Below are positions 42,287-51,320 of a DNA stretch of 64,000 nt, piece after piece (position 1 is the stretch's first letter; each line of letters starts with the position of its first letter). Made by a program: the position numbers and the translations under genes. The notes under the pieces were generated by a model. The model saw only the letters and a list, made by a program, of their open reading frames with translations, did no database searches and was not told the origin of the DNA. This DNA comes from an uncultured Archangium sp. (lineage in GTDB: Bacteria; Myxococcota; Myxococcia; Myxococcales; Myxococcaceae): contig CAIVGN010000077.1 of NCBI GenBank assembly GCA_903905455.1, forward strand, positions 62,001 to 126,000, read 5' to 3'.

Positions 42287-42727
42287 TCAGGATTCGGGAG
42301 GGACGGCCGGCGCCTGGCGCGCCCGGGGGAAGACCACGAAGCGCAGCAGGACCAGCTGGGTGAAGGTGATGACGATGAGGTCGGCCGCCACCTTTGCGGG
42401 CACGTACGGCACCCCGAAGCGGTCCCGGAGCACCACCACCGCCTGCCCGTGGGCGACGCTGAGCGCCAGGGTGGTCAGGGCGAAGCGCAGGGCCGACTGG
42501 CGCAGCTTCGCGTCGCTGTCCTTGAAGGCGAAGGACCGGTTGGCGAAGTACGAGAACACCGAGCCCAGGCCCGTGCCGGCCATGGCCGCGACGCGCGACG
42601 AGGCGGCGAAGAAGGTGATGAGGCCCAGGCCCAGGGCCAGGTCGAGGGCCACGGCGGCTGCGCCCACGGCGAGGCTGCGGGTCACCCACCCGTCCTTCGC
42701 GCGCTGAAGCCAGCCAGGCAGTGCCAC
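42287..42727 (-). CDS. GtrA-family membrane protein
   Basis: A 146-residue protein with four membrane helices, start chosen at the GTG at 42727, which has AAAGG 6-9 bases before it; a GTG at 42745 is a second option. SVFSYFANRSFAFKD near the middle is the GtrA signature. GtrA proteins flip or help to flip lipid-linked sugars across the inner membrane. Its position 130 bases upstream of the GT21-like gene on the same strand fits a lipid or cell-wall glycan pathway. Confidence 0.8.
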   Translation of the reverse strand: MALPGWLQRAKDGWVTRSLAVGAAAVALDLALGLGLITFFAASSRVAAMAGTGLGSVFSYFANRSFAFKDSDAKLRQSALRFALTTLALSVAHGQAVVVLRDRFGVPYVPAKVAADLIVITFTQLVLLRFVVFPRARQAPAVPPES

Positions 42728-42776
42728 CGCCGGGCCTTTACGCACTCTCCACCCGCGCTCACAAGGAAGACGACGC

Positions 42777-43643
42777 TCAGCGCAGGAAGGGCTCCACCGC
42801 GGGCCTTCGCACGGCGACGTCGTGGGCGGCCGCCTCGGCGCGCTGGCACTGGGCTTCGACCTCGTCGCACAGCTCGCGGGCATGGCCGAGGCGCTCGAGG
42901 GCGTGCAGCTCGCGCTCGGCGGCGGTGTCGCTCCAGGCGGTGAGCTTCGCGCGTTGCGAGAGCACCCACGCCCGGCGCTCGCGCGGGTCGAGGCGCAGCC
43001 AGGTGCCCAGCACCACGCCCAGGCCGGCGCTCACCAGGGCCGCCCAGCGCCAGGCCGGGGCCAGGGCGTCGAGCTCTCGCGGGTGACGGGCCAGCACCGC
43101 GAGCACGGCGAAGCCGAAGACCACGAAGCCCAGGCCCGCGGTCCGCATCCACGCGGGGCGCGGTTCCCGGGGCAGCGTCGCCAGCGTGAGCCCCTGCCGT
43201 TCGAGGTCGCGCTGCAGGCGCTCGGCCGCGGCGCGCTGCACCGCCTCGTGCACGGTCGCCTTCGCGCGCCGGGTCGCGAGGGCCGCGCGCTCGGCGTGGC
43301 GCTCCTCGCAGCGGAACACCACCTCCAGGTCGGCCCGGGCCGCGTCATCGAGCGCGACGAAGGTCTGCTGCTCACGCGCGCGCAGCTGCTCGAGCAGCGT
43401 TCGCGCGGCGACCTGCTCGGTGCCGTGGAGCCGCTGGGGGTCGAAGCCGCTCACCGCGTCGTCGCGGTTGAGGGCGCGGTAGCCGAGGTGCCTGGCCAGC
43501 GGGTCGCCCTGGGCCTCGACGCGCTGGAGCGCCGCGTGGAGCCGCGCGACGGCGTCGCGGGCCTCCATCTCACGCACGCGCGGCACGGCGTGGAGGGTGC
43601 TGGCCTTCGGGGCTGCGGGGAGGAGGGCGGGCTTCGACACCAT
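42777..43643 (-). CDS. Membrane protein with coiled-coil regions, function unknown
   Basis: A 288-residue protein, start at the ATG at 43643 (MVSKPALLPAAPKASTLHAVP). The same frame is open for another 2.9 kb upstream, but that part is antisense to the thrombospondin-repeat gene. Residues 25-165 are mostly charged helix (EAVQRAAAERLQRDLERQGL). Two membrane helices follow (GLGFVVFGFAVLAVLA and WAALVSAGLGVVLGTWL), then another helical charged segment with two Cys. No family recognised. It stands between the GtrA gene (49 bases downstream on the same strand) and a divergent hypothetical gene. Confidence 0.6.
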   Translation of the reverse strand: MVSKPALLPAAPKASTLHAVPRVREMEARDAVARLHAALQRVEAQGDPLARHLGYRALNRDDAVSGFDPQRLHGTEQVAARTLLEQLRAREQQTFVALDDAARADLEVVFRCEERHAERAALATRRAKATVHEAVQRAAAERLQRDLERQGLTLATLPREPRPAWMRTAGLGFVVFGFAVLAVLARHPRELDALAPAWRWAALVSAGLGVVLGTWLRLDPRERRAWVLSQRAKLTAWSDTAAERELHALERLGHARELCDEVEAQCQRAEAAAHDVAVRRPAVEPFLR

Positions 43644-43892
43644 CGTGGTGGCGTAACGAGGGCCCCGGAGCGCGCGCGCCGTTCGCGCTGCGGGGCCCGG
43701 GTGACCCCGGCGCGGGCCCTGGCGGGCCTCGCAGCCCGCGGGGTTGCTCGTGGCGCGGGGGCGTGTGGACAAGGAGGCGCGGCCCCGGTCGAGGTGAGGT
43801 CGACCCACGGGGGGCGACCGTTCGCCCGCACCGGGCGACCGCTGGACCCCGGGGCCCGCACGGCGCGCGGCACAGCAGCCAGCGTCCGGGGC

Positions 43893-44867
43893 ATGCGCTC
43901 TCTCTTCCTCGCGGTGGTGCTGTGCGCGGCGACGGATTCCCCGACCTTCGAGGTGCCGCCCCGGCTGCGGGCGCTGCTCGACGATGGCGCGTGGGACGGG
44001 ACCCCGCTGACCTTTCGCATCATCACGCTCTCGCACCTCGCCGACGGCTGCGCGGGCCAGGCGCGCGCGAAGCCGGGGCTGAACCGGGAGGCGCGGGCCT
44101 GCGCGGAGGCCGCATTGCGGCGCGCGCTCGCCCTGGGCCCTTCGGACGACGGGCTCTTCCTCTCTCACCTGAACCTCGTCTACGGGGCGGTCGACCAGCT
44201 CGGGCCCTGCGCCGACGCGGCGGCCCACGCCCGGCTCTCGGCGGCGCTGGCCCGGCGCTCGCTGCGCGACCCGCTCAAGCACGTGCCCTCGTACAACGCG
44301 CTCGAGCTGCGCTGGCCGGCGGATCAGACCGCGACCCTCGCCAGCCTCGCGCGCTTCGACGCGGCCCACGGCACCACGGTGCTCGCCCAGCCCCTCGCGC
44401 AATGGGAAGTGGTGATGCGCCGGCACCTCGACGCGAAGACCGGGCTCCCGCAATCGGAGCTGACGGGGAAGGGGCCCGGCGCGAAGTTCCCCCGGGGCTG
44501 CGCGCAGTCGTTCATCACGCGCTACCTGGCCGAGGCCGACCCGGCGCTGGCGGCGACCTGGTGGGCCGCGTACCGGGAGCACTTCTTGACGAGGCTGGGG
44601 CCGGTGGTCGGGTTTCGCGAATGGCCGCGCGGGGTCGAGCGGCGGGGAGACGTGGACTCCGGGCCCATCGTGCTCGGCATCGGCACGGCGGCCAGTGCGT
44701 TCGCGCTCGCGGCGGCGAAGGCGCAAGGTGACGTGCTGCTCGGCGCCCAGCTCGAGGCGAGCGCGAGCACGGTGCTGGCGACGGGCGTGGGCGGCGCGGC
44801 GGCGCAGACGGTGCTCGCGCAGGCCATTTCCTTCCAGGGGCGCTGGCAGCCCGTGCTCGCACCTTGA
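43893..44867 (+). CDS. Secreted helical protein, possible alpha/alpha-toroid
   Basis: A 324-residue protein with a signal peptide (MRSLFLAVVLCAA). It is mostly helical. Motifs such as PRGCAQSFITRYLAEADP, FREWPRGVERRGDVDSGP and the Gly/Ala helix VLGIGTAASAFALAAA resemble conserved parts of hypothetical alpha/alpha-toroid proteins; I cannot name the family or a reaction. The DVDSGP turn would be the place to look for catalytic residues. It ends 21 bases before the thrombospondin-repeat gene, so a shared transcript is likely. Confidence 0.55.
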   Translation: MRSLFLAVVLCAATDSPTFEVPPRLRALLDDGAWDGTPLTFRIITLSHLADGCAGQARAKPGLNREARACAEAALRRALALGPSDDGLFLSHLNLVYGAVDQLGPCADAAAHARLSAALARRSLRDPLKHVPSYNALELRWPADQTATLASLARFDAAHGTTVLAQPLAQWEVVMRRHLDAKTGLPQSELTGKGPGAKFPRGCAQSFITRYLAEADPALAATWWAAYREHFLTRLGPVVGFREWPRGVERRGDVDSGPIVLGIGTAASAFALAAAKAQGDVLLGAQLEASASTVLATGVGGAAAQTVLAQAISFQGRWQPVLAP

Positions 44868-44888
44868 GAGTCTGGTCTGGTGCGCGCC

Positions 44889-46625
44889 ATGACTTCCCGC
44901 CGCCGCGCGACGCTTGCCCTGTTGCTCTGTTTCACAGCAGCGCCCGCGTGGGCGGCGATCGACTCCGACGGCGACGGGATCGCTGACGCGGCCGACAACT
45001 GCCCGCTGGTGCCCAACGCCAACCAGCTCGACACCGACGGTGATGCGCGCGGCGACGTCTGCGACAACTGCGCGACCGCCGCGAACGCGAGCCAGGCCGA
45101 CGCGGACGGTGATGGGCGCGGCGACGTCTGCGACAACTGCGCGACTGCCGCGAACGCGAGCCAGGCCGACGCGGACGCGGATGGTCGCGGCGATGTCTGT
45201 GACAACTGCGCGACCCTCGCGAACGCGAGCCAGACGGACGCCGACGGTGATGGGCGCGGCGATGTTTGCGACAACTGCGCTGCCCTCGCGAACGCGAGCC
45301 AGACGGACGCCGACGGTGATGGGCGCGGCGACGTCTGCGACAACTGTGCGACCCTCGCGAACGCGAGCCAGACGGACGCCGACAGTGATGGGCGCGGCGA
45401 CGTCTGCGACAACTGCGCGACCGCCGCGAATGCGAGCCAGGCTGACGCGGACGCGGATGGGCGCGGTGATGCCTGCGACAACTGCGCGAGCGTGGTGAAC
45501 GCGAGCCAGGCCGACGCGGACACCGATGGACTCGGCGACGTCTGCGACAACTGCGCGAGCGTCGCGAACGCAAACCAGGCCGACCAGGAGGCCGATGGCG
45601 TGGGCAACGCCTGCGACAACTGCGTGGCCCTCGCCAACCTGAACCAATCCGACGTGGACCACGACGGGCAGGGCGACGTGTGTGACGCGGACTACGACGT
45701 CGACGGCGACGGGGTGCCCGGCGTGTCGGACAACTGTCCTGCGCGCGCCAACTCCAACCAGGCCGACGCCGACGCCGACGGGGTGGGCGATGCCTGCGAC
45801 AACTGCGCGGCCCTGGCCAACGCCAACCAGGCGAACACCGACGCCGACGCCTTTGGCAACGCCTGCGACAACTGCCCCACGCAGGCGCAGGTCAACCAGC
45901 TCGACGTCGACCACGACGGCATCGGTGACGTGTGTGACGCCGACTTCGACGTCGACCACGACGGCGTGCCCGGCAACCGCGACAACTGCGCCTCGCTTCC
46001 CAACCCGCTCCAGGAAGACGCCGACGCCGACGGCGTGGGTGACTCGTGCGATCGCTGCCCCCAGTTGGCGAACGCCTCCCAGGCCGACTCCGACGGGGAC
46101 GGCGTGGGCGATGCCTGCGACGTGTGCCTGAGCACCTCGAACCCCACCCAGCTCGACACCGACGGTGATGGCGTGGGCGACGCGTGCGACGTCTGCCGCT
46201 CGGTGGCCGACCCCGCGCAGCGCGACGGTGACCAGGACGGCGCCGGCGATGCCTGCGACACCTGCTCGATGCGCTCCAACCCCTCGCAGGCGGACGCCGA
46301 CGGCGACGGCGTGGGCGACGACTGCGACAGCTGCCCCGCGGCGAAGAACCCGACCCAGGCCGACGGCGACGGTGATGGTCACGCCGACGCCTGCGACGTG
46401 TGCCCCGCGGTGGCCGACGCGAGCCAGGCCGACAGTGATGCCGACGGCGTGGGTGACGCCTGCGACGTGTGCCCCGGCTTCGACGACCCGAAGCCCGGTG
46501 ACGCGACCGATGCCGGCGTCGTGTGCGGCCCGGTGCCCCATGCGGGCTGTGGCTGCACCGAGGTGCCCGGCGCGCTCATCGGCCTCGTCGCCCTCGTGCT
46601 CGGCCTGCGGCGCCGCCGCAGCTGA
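44889..46625 (+). CDS. Thrombospondin type 3 repeat protein with MYXO-CTERM-like tail
   Basis: A 578-residue secreted protein. The signal peptide is [22 protein letters not shown] (ATG at 44889; a GTG three codons upstream is possible). Nearly all of the mature part is thrombospondin type 3 repeats: about 20 units of the type D-x-D-G-D-G-x-G-D-x-CDNC. Each has a calcium-binding acidic loop and two Cys that bond to the next unit. In Ca2+ this gives a rod of stacked loops. The end is [26 protein letters not shown], read here in two parts: the Cys motif, then helix and Arg tail. It is a MYXO-CTERM-type sorting signal, so the rod is probably held at the cell surface. Confidence 0.9.
   Translation: MTSRRRATLALLLCFTAAPAWAAIDSDGDGIADAADNCPLVPNANQLDTDGDARGDVCDNCATAANASQADADGDGRGDVCDNCATAANASQADADADGRGDVCDNCATLANASQTDADGDGRGDVCDNCAALANASQTDADGDGRGDVCDNCATLANASQTDADSDGRGDVCDNCATAANASQADADADGRGDACDNCASVVNASQADADTDGLGDVCDNCASVANANQADQEADGVGNACDNCVALANLNQSDVDHDGQGDVCDADYDVDGDGVPGVSDNCPARANSNQADADADGVGDACDNCAALANANQANTDADAFGNACDNCPTQAQVNQLDVDHDGIGDVCDADFDVDHDGVPGNRDNCASLPNPLQEDADADGVGDSCDRCPQLANASQADSDGDGVGDACDVCLSTSNPTQLDTDGDGVGDACDVCRSVADPAQRDGDQDGAGDACDTCSMRSNPSQADADGDGVGDDCDSCPAAKNPTQADGDGDGHADACDVCPAVADASQADSDADGVGDACDVCPGFDDPKPGDATDAGVVCGPVPHAGCGCTEVPGALIGLVALVLGLRRRRS
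45060..45611 (+). repeat. 69-bp tandem repeat, 8 units, in the thrombospondin gene
   Basis: Eight consecutive 69-base units (23 codons) start with the CDNC codons. The first six are highly alike in DNA as well as protein; the last two diverge. Downstream units in the same gene have the same protein pattern but different DNA and slightly different lengths. The near-identity suggests recent expansion by unequal recombination. Confidence 0.9.
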
Positions 46626-46655
46626 GCGCGTGAAGACACCGCTTCCCGTCGCGAG

Positions 46656-46692
46656 CCCTCGACGCAGCCCGCACCGCGTCGAGGGTCTGCTT
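46656..46692 (+). terminator. Probable terminator after the thrombospondin gene
   Basis: A perfect 10-base inverted repeat (CCCTCGACGC at 46656-46665, GCGTCGAGGG at 46676-46685) with a 10-base loop, followed by TCTGCTTT. It starts 30 bases after the stop codon. The stem is strong; the T-run is short. Confidence 0.55.
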
Positions 46693-46806
46693 TCGCGGCG
46701 GCGCGCGTCTCGCCGGTCCCGGTCGGTCCGTCGACTTCCTCACCGGCGCTGAGCAGCCCAGCCCCTCTTCGGCAGGCCCCGCGGGGTGCTACAGCTGCCT
46801 CTCACG

Positions 46807-48468
46807 ATGTCCTCCGCTTCGCCGCTCATCACCTGGCTCGACCCTCAGCCCCTGCCTGACGAGCGGCCACCCAGGCTGCCCAACCCCTTCGATGACGTGG
46901 CGCCGCACGCGCTGGCGCAGCGTTGCGCGCGGGTGGTGATGGCTGACCTGGGGACCGGCTTCATCGCGCCGGGGCTCCCCACCTCGGTGCTCGCGCGCGC
47001 CGAGGGCGGGAAGATGTTCGGGGTGCTGGTGGTGCACGACGAGGCCGGGCGCGTGGGTTTCCTGCGTGCGGTGTCGGGCCAGGTCGAGCGCATCCACCAG
47101 GTACCGGGCTACGTGCCGCCGGTCTTCGACGTCGCGCTGCGCGAGGCCGTCGAGCCGCAGGCCGAGGTGGTGGTGAAGCACTTCACCGCGCGCGTCGAGG
47201 CGGCCCGCGGTGAGCCCGCGCTGCACGCCGCGCGCGCCGCGCTGGCCGGGGTCGAGGCGAAGCACGCGCAACTGCGCGACGAGCTCCGCGCGAAGCACGC
47301 GGCGAACAAGCAGGCGCGCAAGGCCGCGCGCGTGGGCACCACCGACCCCAGGGACCTCCACGCGCTCGACCAGTTGAGCCGGGCCGACGACGCCGAGCGC
47401 CGCGGTCACGAAGGCGCGGCGCGCGAAGCCCGGGCCCGGGCCCAGGAGGTGCTCGCGCCCCTCGAGCGCCGGCTCGCGGCCCTCGAGCGGCTGCGGCGCC
47501 TCATCTCGCGCGAGTCGCTGCGGCGCATCTGGGACAGCTACGTGCTGACGAGCTTCGCTGGCCAGGCCACGACGCTGCGCGCGCTGTTTCCCCAGGGAGA
47601 TCCCCCCTCGGGCGCGGCGGACTGCGCGGCGCCCAAGCTCCTCGACGCGGCCCGGCGCGTGGGCGTGACGCCGGTGGCGCTCGCGGAGTTCTGGTGGGGC
47701 GCGGCGCCTCCAGGGGGGGCCCGCGTGGAGGGCATGTTCTTCCCCGCGTGCAAGGAGAAGTGCGGCCCGGTGTTGCCCTTCTTGCTGCAGGGCCTCGACG
47801 TCGCCGCGCGCCAGACGTGGAAGCCGCGGGCGGTGCGCGAAGACGAGCTCAAGGTGGTGCACGAAGACGCGCGCTTCGTGGTGCTCGAGAAGCCCGCGGG
47901 CCTGCTCTCGGTGCCGGCGCGCGACGAGACGGTGACCGACTGCCTGGTGGCGCGCGTGCAGCAGCGCTTCCCCCACGCCACGGGGCCGCTCGCCGTGCAC
48001 CGCCTCGACCTCGACACCTCGGGCCTGTTGCTCGTGGCCCTCGACGACGAGATGTACCGCCTGCTGCAGGCCCAGTTCCTCTCGCGCGAGGTGCACAAGC
48101 GCTACGTGGCGGTGCTGGAGGGCGCGCTGCGCGGGGACGAAGGGGTCATCGAGCTCCCCATGCGGGTCGACCTCGAGCAGCGCCCCCGCCAGGTGGTGGA
48201 CTTCGAGCACGGCAAGCCGGCCACGACGCGGTGGCGGGTGCTCGCGCGCGAGGGGACGCGTACGCGGGTGGCGTTCTTTCCGCTCACCGGCCGCACGCAC
48301 CAGCTGCGGGTGCACGCCGCGCACCCCCAGGGCCTCGGCACGCCCATCGTCGGTGACCGCCTGTACGGGAGCGCCGCCGAGCGGTTGATGTTGCACGCCG
48401 AGGTCTTGAGCTTTCGGCACCCGGTGACCGGCGCGGACGTGCGCGTGGTGTCGGCCGCGCCCTTCTGA
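46807..48468 (+). CDS. RluA-family pseudouridine synthase with long N-terminal extension
   Basis: A 553-residue protein, start at the ATG at 46807. The catalytic RluA domain is in the last 210 residues: HRLDLDTSG with catalytic Asp401, EKPAGLLSVPAR before it and LTGRTHQLRVHAAH after it. The first 340 residues are an extension seen in a long RluA subgroup: a beta-rich part, a charged coiled coil (about 130-235) and FWWGAAPPGG with FFPACKEKCGPVLPFLL. The Cys pair in that segment could bind a metal or RNA. It should modify uridines in rRNA or tRNA; the target site is not deducible. Confidence 0.88.
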   Translation: MSSASPLITWLDPQPLPDERPPRLPNPFDDVAPHALAQRCARVVMADLGTGFIAPGLPTSVLARAEGGKMFGVLVVHDEAGRVGFLRAVSGQVERIHQVPGYVPPVFDVALREAVEPQAEVVVKHFTARVEAARGEPALHAARAALAGVEAKHAQLRDELRAKHAANKQARKAARVGTTDPRDLHALDQLSRADDAERRGHEGAAREARARAQEVLAPLERRLAALERLRRLISRESLRRIWDSYVLTSFAGQATTLRALFPQGDPPSGAADCAAPKLLDAARRVGVTPVALAEFWWGAAPPGGARVEGMFFPACKEKCGPVLPFLLQGLDVAARQTWKPRAVREDELKVVHEDARFVVLEKPAGLLSVPARDETVTDCLVARVQQRFPHATGPLAVHRLDLDTSGLLLVALDDEMYRLLQAQFLSREVHKRYVAVLEGALRGDEGVIELPMRVDLEQRPRQVVDFEHGKPATTRWRVLAREGTRTRVAFFPLTGRTHQLRVHAAHPQGLGTPIVGDRLYGSAAERLMLHAEVLSFRHPVTGADVRVVSAAPF

Positions 48469-48536
48469 ACCCCGCGGGCGCCTCTGTTTCATGATTCTTC
48501 ACGGCGCAGCGCCGCGCGCAGTGGCAGCGTGTGCCC

Positions 48537-49211
48537 ATGGCTTCAGCCAAAGCACTCCTCGGCGCCGTCGCGGGCCGCTTCCTCTTTCGTCACGGCGAGG
48601 TGACCTCGGTCACGAAGCTCAGCGCCCAGTTCACCCGCATCGACGTGGCCGGCCCCGAGCTCGCCGGCGCGCCCTTCGTGGCGGGCGACAAGGTGCAGCT
48701 CTTCTTCCCCGGCGTGGGCATGCGCACGTACACGCCCATCACCTGGGCCCCCGACGGCGCGACGTGGTTCGTCGGCTATGCCCACGGCGCGGGGCCCGGC
48801 GCGAGCTGGGTGCGCACGGTGAAGGCCCGGGACCCGGTGGCCCTCTTCGGTCCGCGCCGGTCGATCGACGTGGCGGGCGTGGACGGTCCGCTGGTGCTGA
48901 TCGGCGACGAGACCTCGCTGGCGGTGGCGGTGGCGCTGTGCCGCGCGAAGCCCGACCGGCGCGTCGACGTGGTGCTCGAGGCCCACGCGGCCGACGAGCT
49001 GCGTGACGTGGCCCGCGCGCTGGAGCTGGCGCACGTCACGGTGACGCCCAAGGGGCAGCTCGCGCCGGCCGTCAGCGCGGTGCTCACCGTGGGCGCGACG
49101 CCCCTCTTCACGGGCCGGGCGGCGAGCATCCAGTCGCTCAAGCAGCAGCTCACCGGCCTGGGCGGCAAGACGAAGGCCTACTGGGCCGACGGCAAGCGAG
49201 GGTTGGACTGA
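48537..49211 (+). CDS. Siderophore-interacting-type FAD-binding reductase
   Basis: A 224-residue protein, start at the ATG at 48537 (a GTG two codons before is possible). The FAD-binding signature is RTYTP at 63-67, after a short barrel strand (DKVQLFFPGVGM). The C-terminal half is the NAD(P)-binding SIP domain (GPLVLIGDETSLAVAVAL, then the acidic VVLEAHAADELRD). The family includes ferric-siderophore reductases of the ViuB/YqjH type. No siderophore genes are adjacent, so another electron-transfer partner is possible. Confidence 0.78.
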   Translation: MASAKALLGAVAGRFLFRHGEVTSVTKLSAQFTRIDVAGPELAGAPFVAGDKVQLFFPGVGMRTYTPITWAPDGATWFVGYAHGAGPGASWVRTVKARDPVALFGPRRSIDVAGVDGPLVLIGDETSLAVAVALCRAKPDRRVDVVLEAHAADELRDVARALELAHVTVTPKGQLAPAVSAVLTVGATPLFTGRAASIQSLKQQLTGLGGKTKAYWADGKRGLD

Positions 49212-49246
49212 GGCGTCACCGCGGGGGCCGTGCTACGCACCCGCGA

Positions 49247-50353
49247 ATGCGCATCCTCCTCGCGGGCCTCGCGTGCTTGCTCATCGGCATCGCCCTGACC
49301 GAGTACACGCGGCGTCACCCCACCAGGTCCGAGACCTCCGAGACGGCGACCGAGCCCGGCGCGCCGAAGAAGCCCAAGCTCCCCAAGGCCGTGGCCGCGC
49401 TGGTGGCGCTCGACGAGCCGGGCACCACCAGGCTGGTGGCCGACGCGAAGCTCGCCGCGACCCTCGGCGCGCCCACCAGCGCCCCGCTCGCCGGCTTCGC
49501 GTCGCTCACCGAGGGCGCCTTCACCGCCCGCGAGCTCAAGGGCGGCTTCGGCGCCGCGTTGTTCATCATCGAGGCCGGTGGCCAGACCGGCGTGGTGCGC
49601 GCGGCATCGGGCGAACCCGCGAAGCTCCTGTTCTCCACCAGCAATCCGCTCACCGCGCTGGCCGTCGACGGCAGCACCGTCTTCTTCGCCGAGGGCGGGC
49701 TGCTGGTCTCGACGTCGGCGCGCGGTGACGAGGCCCCGAGCGTGCGGGCGCGCTTCAAGAACGCCATCGTGACCAGCATCGCCGCCTCGGGTGACACCGT
49801 GGTGGTCACGCTGATGCCGAAGGACGCCGACCCCCAGTCGACCGACGCCGTGGGCGCCATCGTCACGCTCTCGAGCGCCGGCGAGATCACGCTCATCGCG
49901 CAGGACCAGGTGCGCCCCCGGGCCGCGCAGACGGACGGCAAGGACGCGTACTGGCTCGCCGGCTACCCCTCGGGCCTGTGGCGCGGCGCGCTGGATGGCG
50001 CCTTCAGCTCGCAGTTGTCGGACAAGGCCGAGGAGCCGCTGGTGCTCGACGGTGACGGCCTCTACTTCCGCTCGCCGCTCGGCTCGGGGCCGGAGCTGCG
50101 CCGCGTCGGTCGCGCCGGCGGCAACCTCTCCACGCTCATCGCCGCCGACGTGGGCTTCCTCGCCGCGTCGTCGGGCCTCGTGCGCTTCGCGACCCTGGGC
50201 GCGGGCCCCGGCCTGCTGGAGATGACCCTCGGCGCCGAGGCCACCAAGCTCCTCACCATTCCCGGGAGCGCGCGCGGCCTGGCGCTGGGCGGCACGAGCC
50301 TCTTCCTGCTCACGCAGGCCGACGACGGTCGCACCACGCTCTGGGCGAAGTGA
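49247..50353 (+). CDS. Membrane-anchored beta-propeller-like protein
   Basis: A 368-residue protein with an N-terminal anchor (MRILLAGLACLLIGIALTEY) and a Pro/Lys-rich linker (KKPKLPKAV). The outside part consists of repeated strands such as PLTALAVDGSTVFFAEGGLLVST, and later EPLVLDGDGLYFRSP and GLALGGTSLFLLTQADDG, which suggests a propeller of about six blades. No family recognised and no catalytic motif visible. The stop overlaps the GTG start of the acetyltransferase gene (GTGA). Confidence 0.65.
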   Translation: MRILLAGLACLLIGIALTEYTRRHPTRSETSETATEPGAPKKPKLPKAVAALVALDEPGTTRLVADAKLAATLGAPTSAPLAGFASLTEGAFTARELKGGFGAALFIIEAGGQTGVVRAASGEPAKLLFSTSNPLTALAVDGSTVFFAEGGLLVSTSARGDEAPSVRARFKNAIVTSIAASGDTVVVTLMPKDADPQSTDAVGAIVTLSSAGEITLIAQDQVRPRAAQTDGKDAYWLAGYPSGLWRGALDGAFSSQLSDKAEEPLVLDGDGLYFRSPLGSGPELRRVGRAGGNLSTLIAADVGFLAASSGLVRFATLGAGPGLLEMTLGAEATKLLTIPGSARGLALGGTSLFLLTQADDGRTTLWAK

Positions 50354-51255
50354 AGCTCGTCGTCGCCAGCGCGGCGCAGCAGCAGGCCCGCGACGCGTTG
50401 ACGTTCGAGGCCTGGGGCGCGGGGCTGACGCCGGCTTCGTTTCTCGAGCGCGAGCAGTGCCTGCGTGCCCACCCCTGGGCCCGCCGCGCGCTGACCACCT
50501 GGCTGTGGTGCGAGGACGACGGCACGGTGCTCGCCTCCTGCGAGGCCTTCGTCGACGCGGCGCGCGTGGGTTCCCGGGCGGGCCCCGCGGCCACCATCGC
50601 CTCCGTCTTCACCGAGCCGAACCGGCGCGGCCGGGGTCATGCCCGGCAGATGCTCTGCGCGCTGCTCTCGCGGCTCGAGGCGGAGCAGTGCCTCGCCGCC
50701 ACGCTGTTCTCGGAGATCGGCACCGGGCTCTACCAGCGCCTCGGCTTCTGGCCGGTGCCCGCCTTCGACACGTGGTTCGACCCCCTCGTCGAGGCGCCGC
50801 CATCGGTGGAGTGGCTCGAGGGGGCGCTGCCGGCGCCGCGCCACGGCCCGGGTGACAAGGCGACGTTGCGCCTGGAGCTCGGGGCAGAGCGGCTCGACTG
50901 GCACCTCGAGCGCGAGCGCTTCTATGGCGCGGCCCTGGGGCGACCGGAGCTCGGCGTGCACGGGGCCCGCGTCGGTGACTCGAGCATCACCTGGACCGCG
51001 TACTGGAAGACCGACGAGCTGCACGTGCTCTCGCTGGACGTGCGCGCGGAGGGTGACGTGCCGGGGTTGGTGCTGGCGGCCCGGCACGCGGCGCACCGGG
51101 CCGGGTTGCCCGTGGTGCGGGTGTGGGAGACGCGGGCGCTGGAGGTCGTGGAGGGTGCGCGGCGGGCAGCGCGGACCGATGAGATCGCCATGTTCTGCCC
51201 GCTGCTGGCCGGCGTGCAGGGGTGGACCGAGGTCGAGCGCGGGCTGTGGGCGTGA
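50350..51255 (+). CDS. GNAT-family N-acetyltransferase
   Basis: A 301-residue cytoplasmic protein; the GTG at 50350 overlaps the preceding stop. The acetyl-CoA-binding motif A is at 84-100: ASVFTEPNRRGRGHARQML, with RRGRGHA (92-98) as the pyrophosphate loop, followed by LYQRLGFWPVP. A second domain of about 170 residues (RLDWHLERERFY... and ITWTAYWKTDELHVLSL) resembles the C-terminal part of LYC1-type acetyltransferases. The acceptor is unknown. Coupled to the propeller-like gene. Confidence 0.8.
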   Translation: MKLVVASAAQQQARDALTFEAWGAGLTPASFLEREQCLRAHPWARRALTTWLWCEDDGTVLASCEAFVDAARVGSRAGPAATIASVFTEPNRRGRGHARQMLCALLSRLEAEQCLAATLFSEIGTGLYQRLGFWPVPAFDTWFDPLVEAPPSVEWLEGALPAPRHGPGDKATLRLELGAERLDWHLERERFYGAALGRPELGVHGARVGDSSITWTAYWKTDELHVLSLDVRAEGDVPGLVLAARHAAHRAGLPVVRVWETRALEVVEGARRAARTDEIAMFCPLLAGVQGWTEVERGLWA

Positions 51256-51273
51256 GGTTGCGGTGCCCATTTG

Positions 51274-51320
51274 GCCCCTCACCCCGGCCCTCTCCCCGCT
51301 CGCGCAGGACGAGGGAGGTC
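51274..51320. repeat. REP-like element, second copy
   Basis: CCCCTCACCCCGGCCC at 51277-51290 nearly repeats the element at 33391-33429. It is followed by a weak partner half with GAGGGAG. It lies between the ends of the convergent acetyltransferase and TonB-receptor genes, the usual place for REP elements. The palindrome is more degenerate than in the first copy. Confidence 0.4.

Noticed and set aside
43644-46541. Upstream extension of the minus-strand membrane protein gene through the thrombospondin gene
   Set aside because: The extension mirrors the repeat array on the other strand (Val/Gly/Ala-rich) and is shadow coding. The real start is at 43643.
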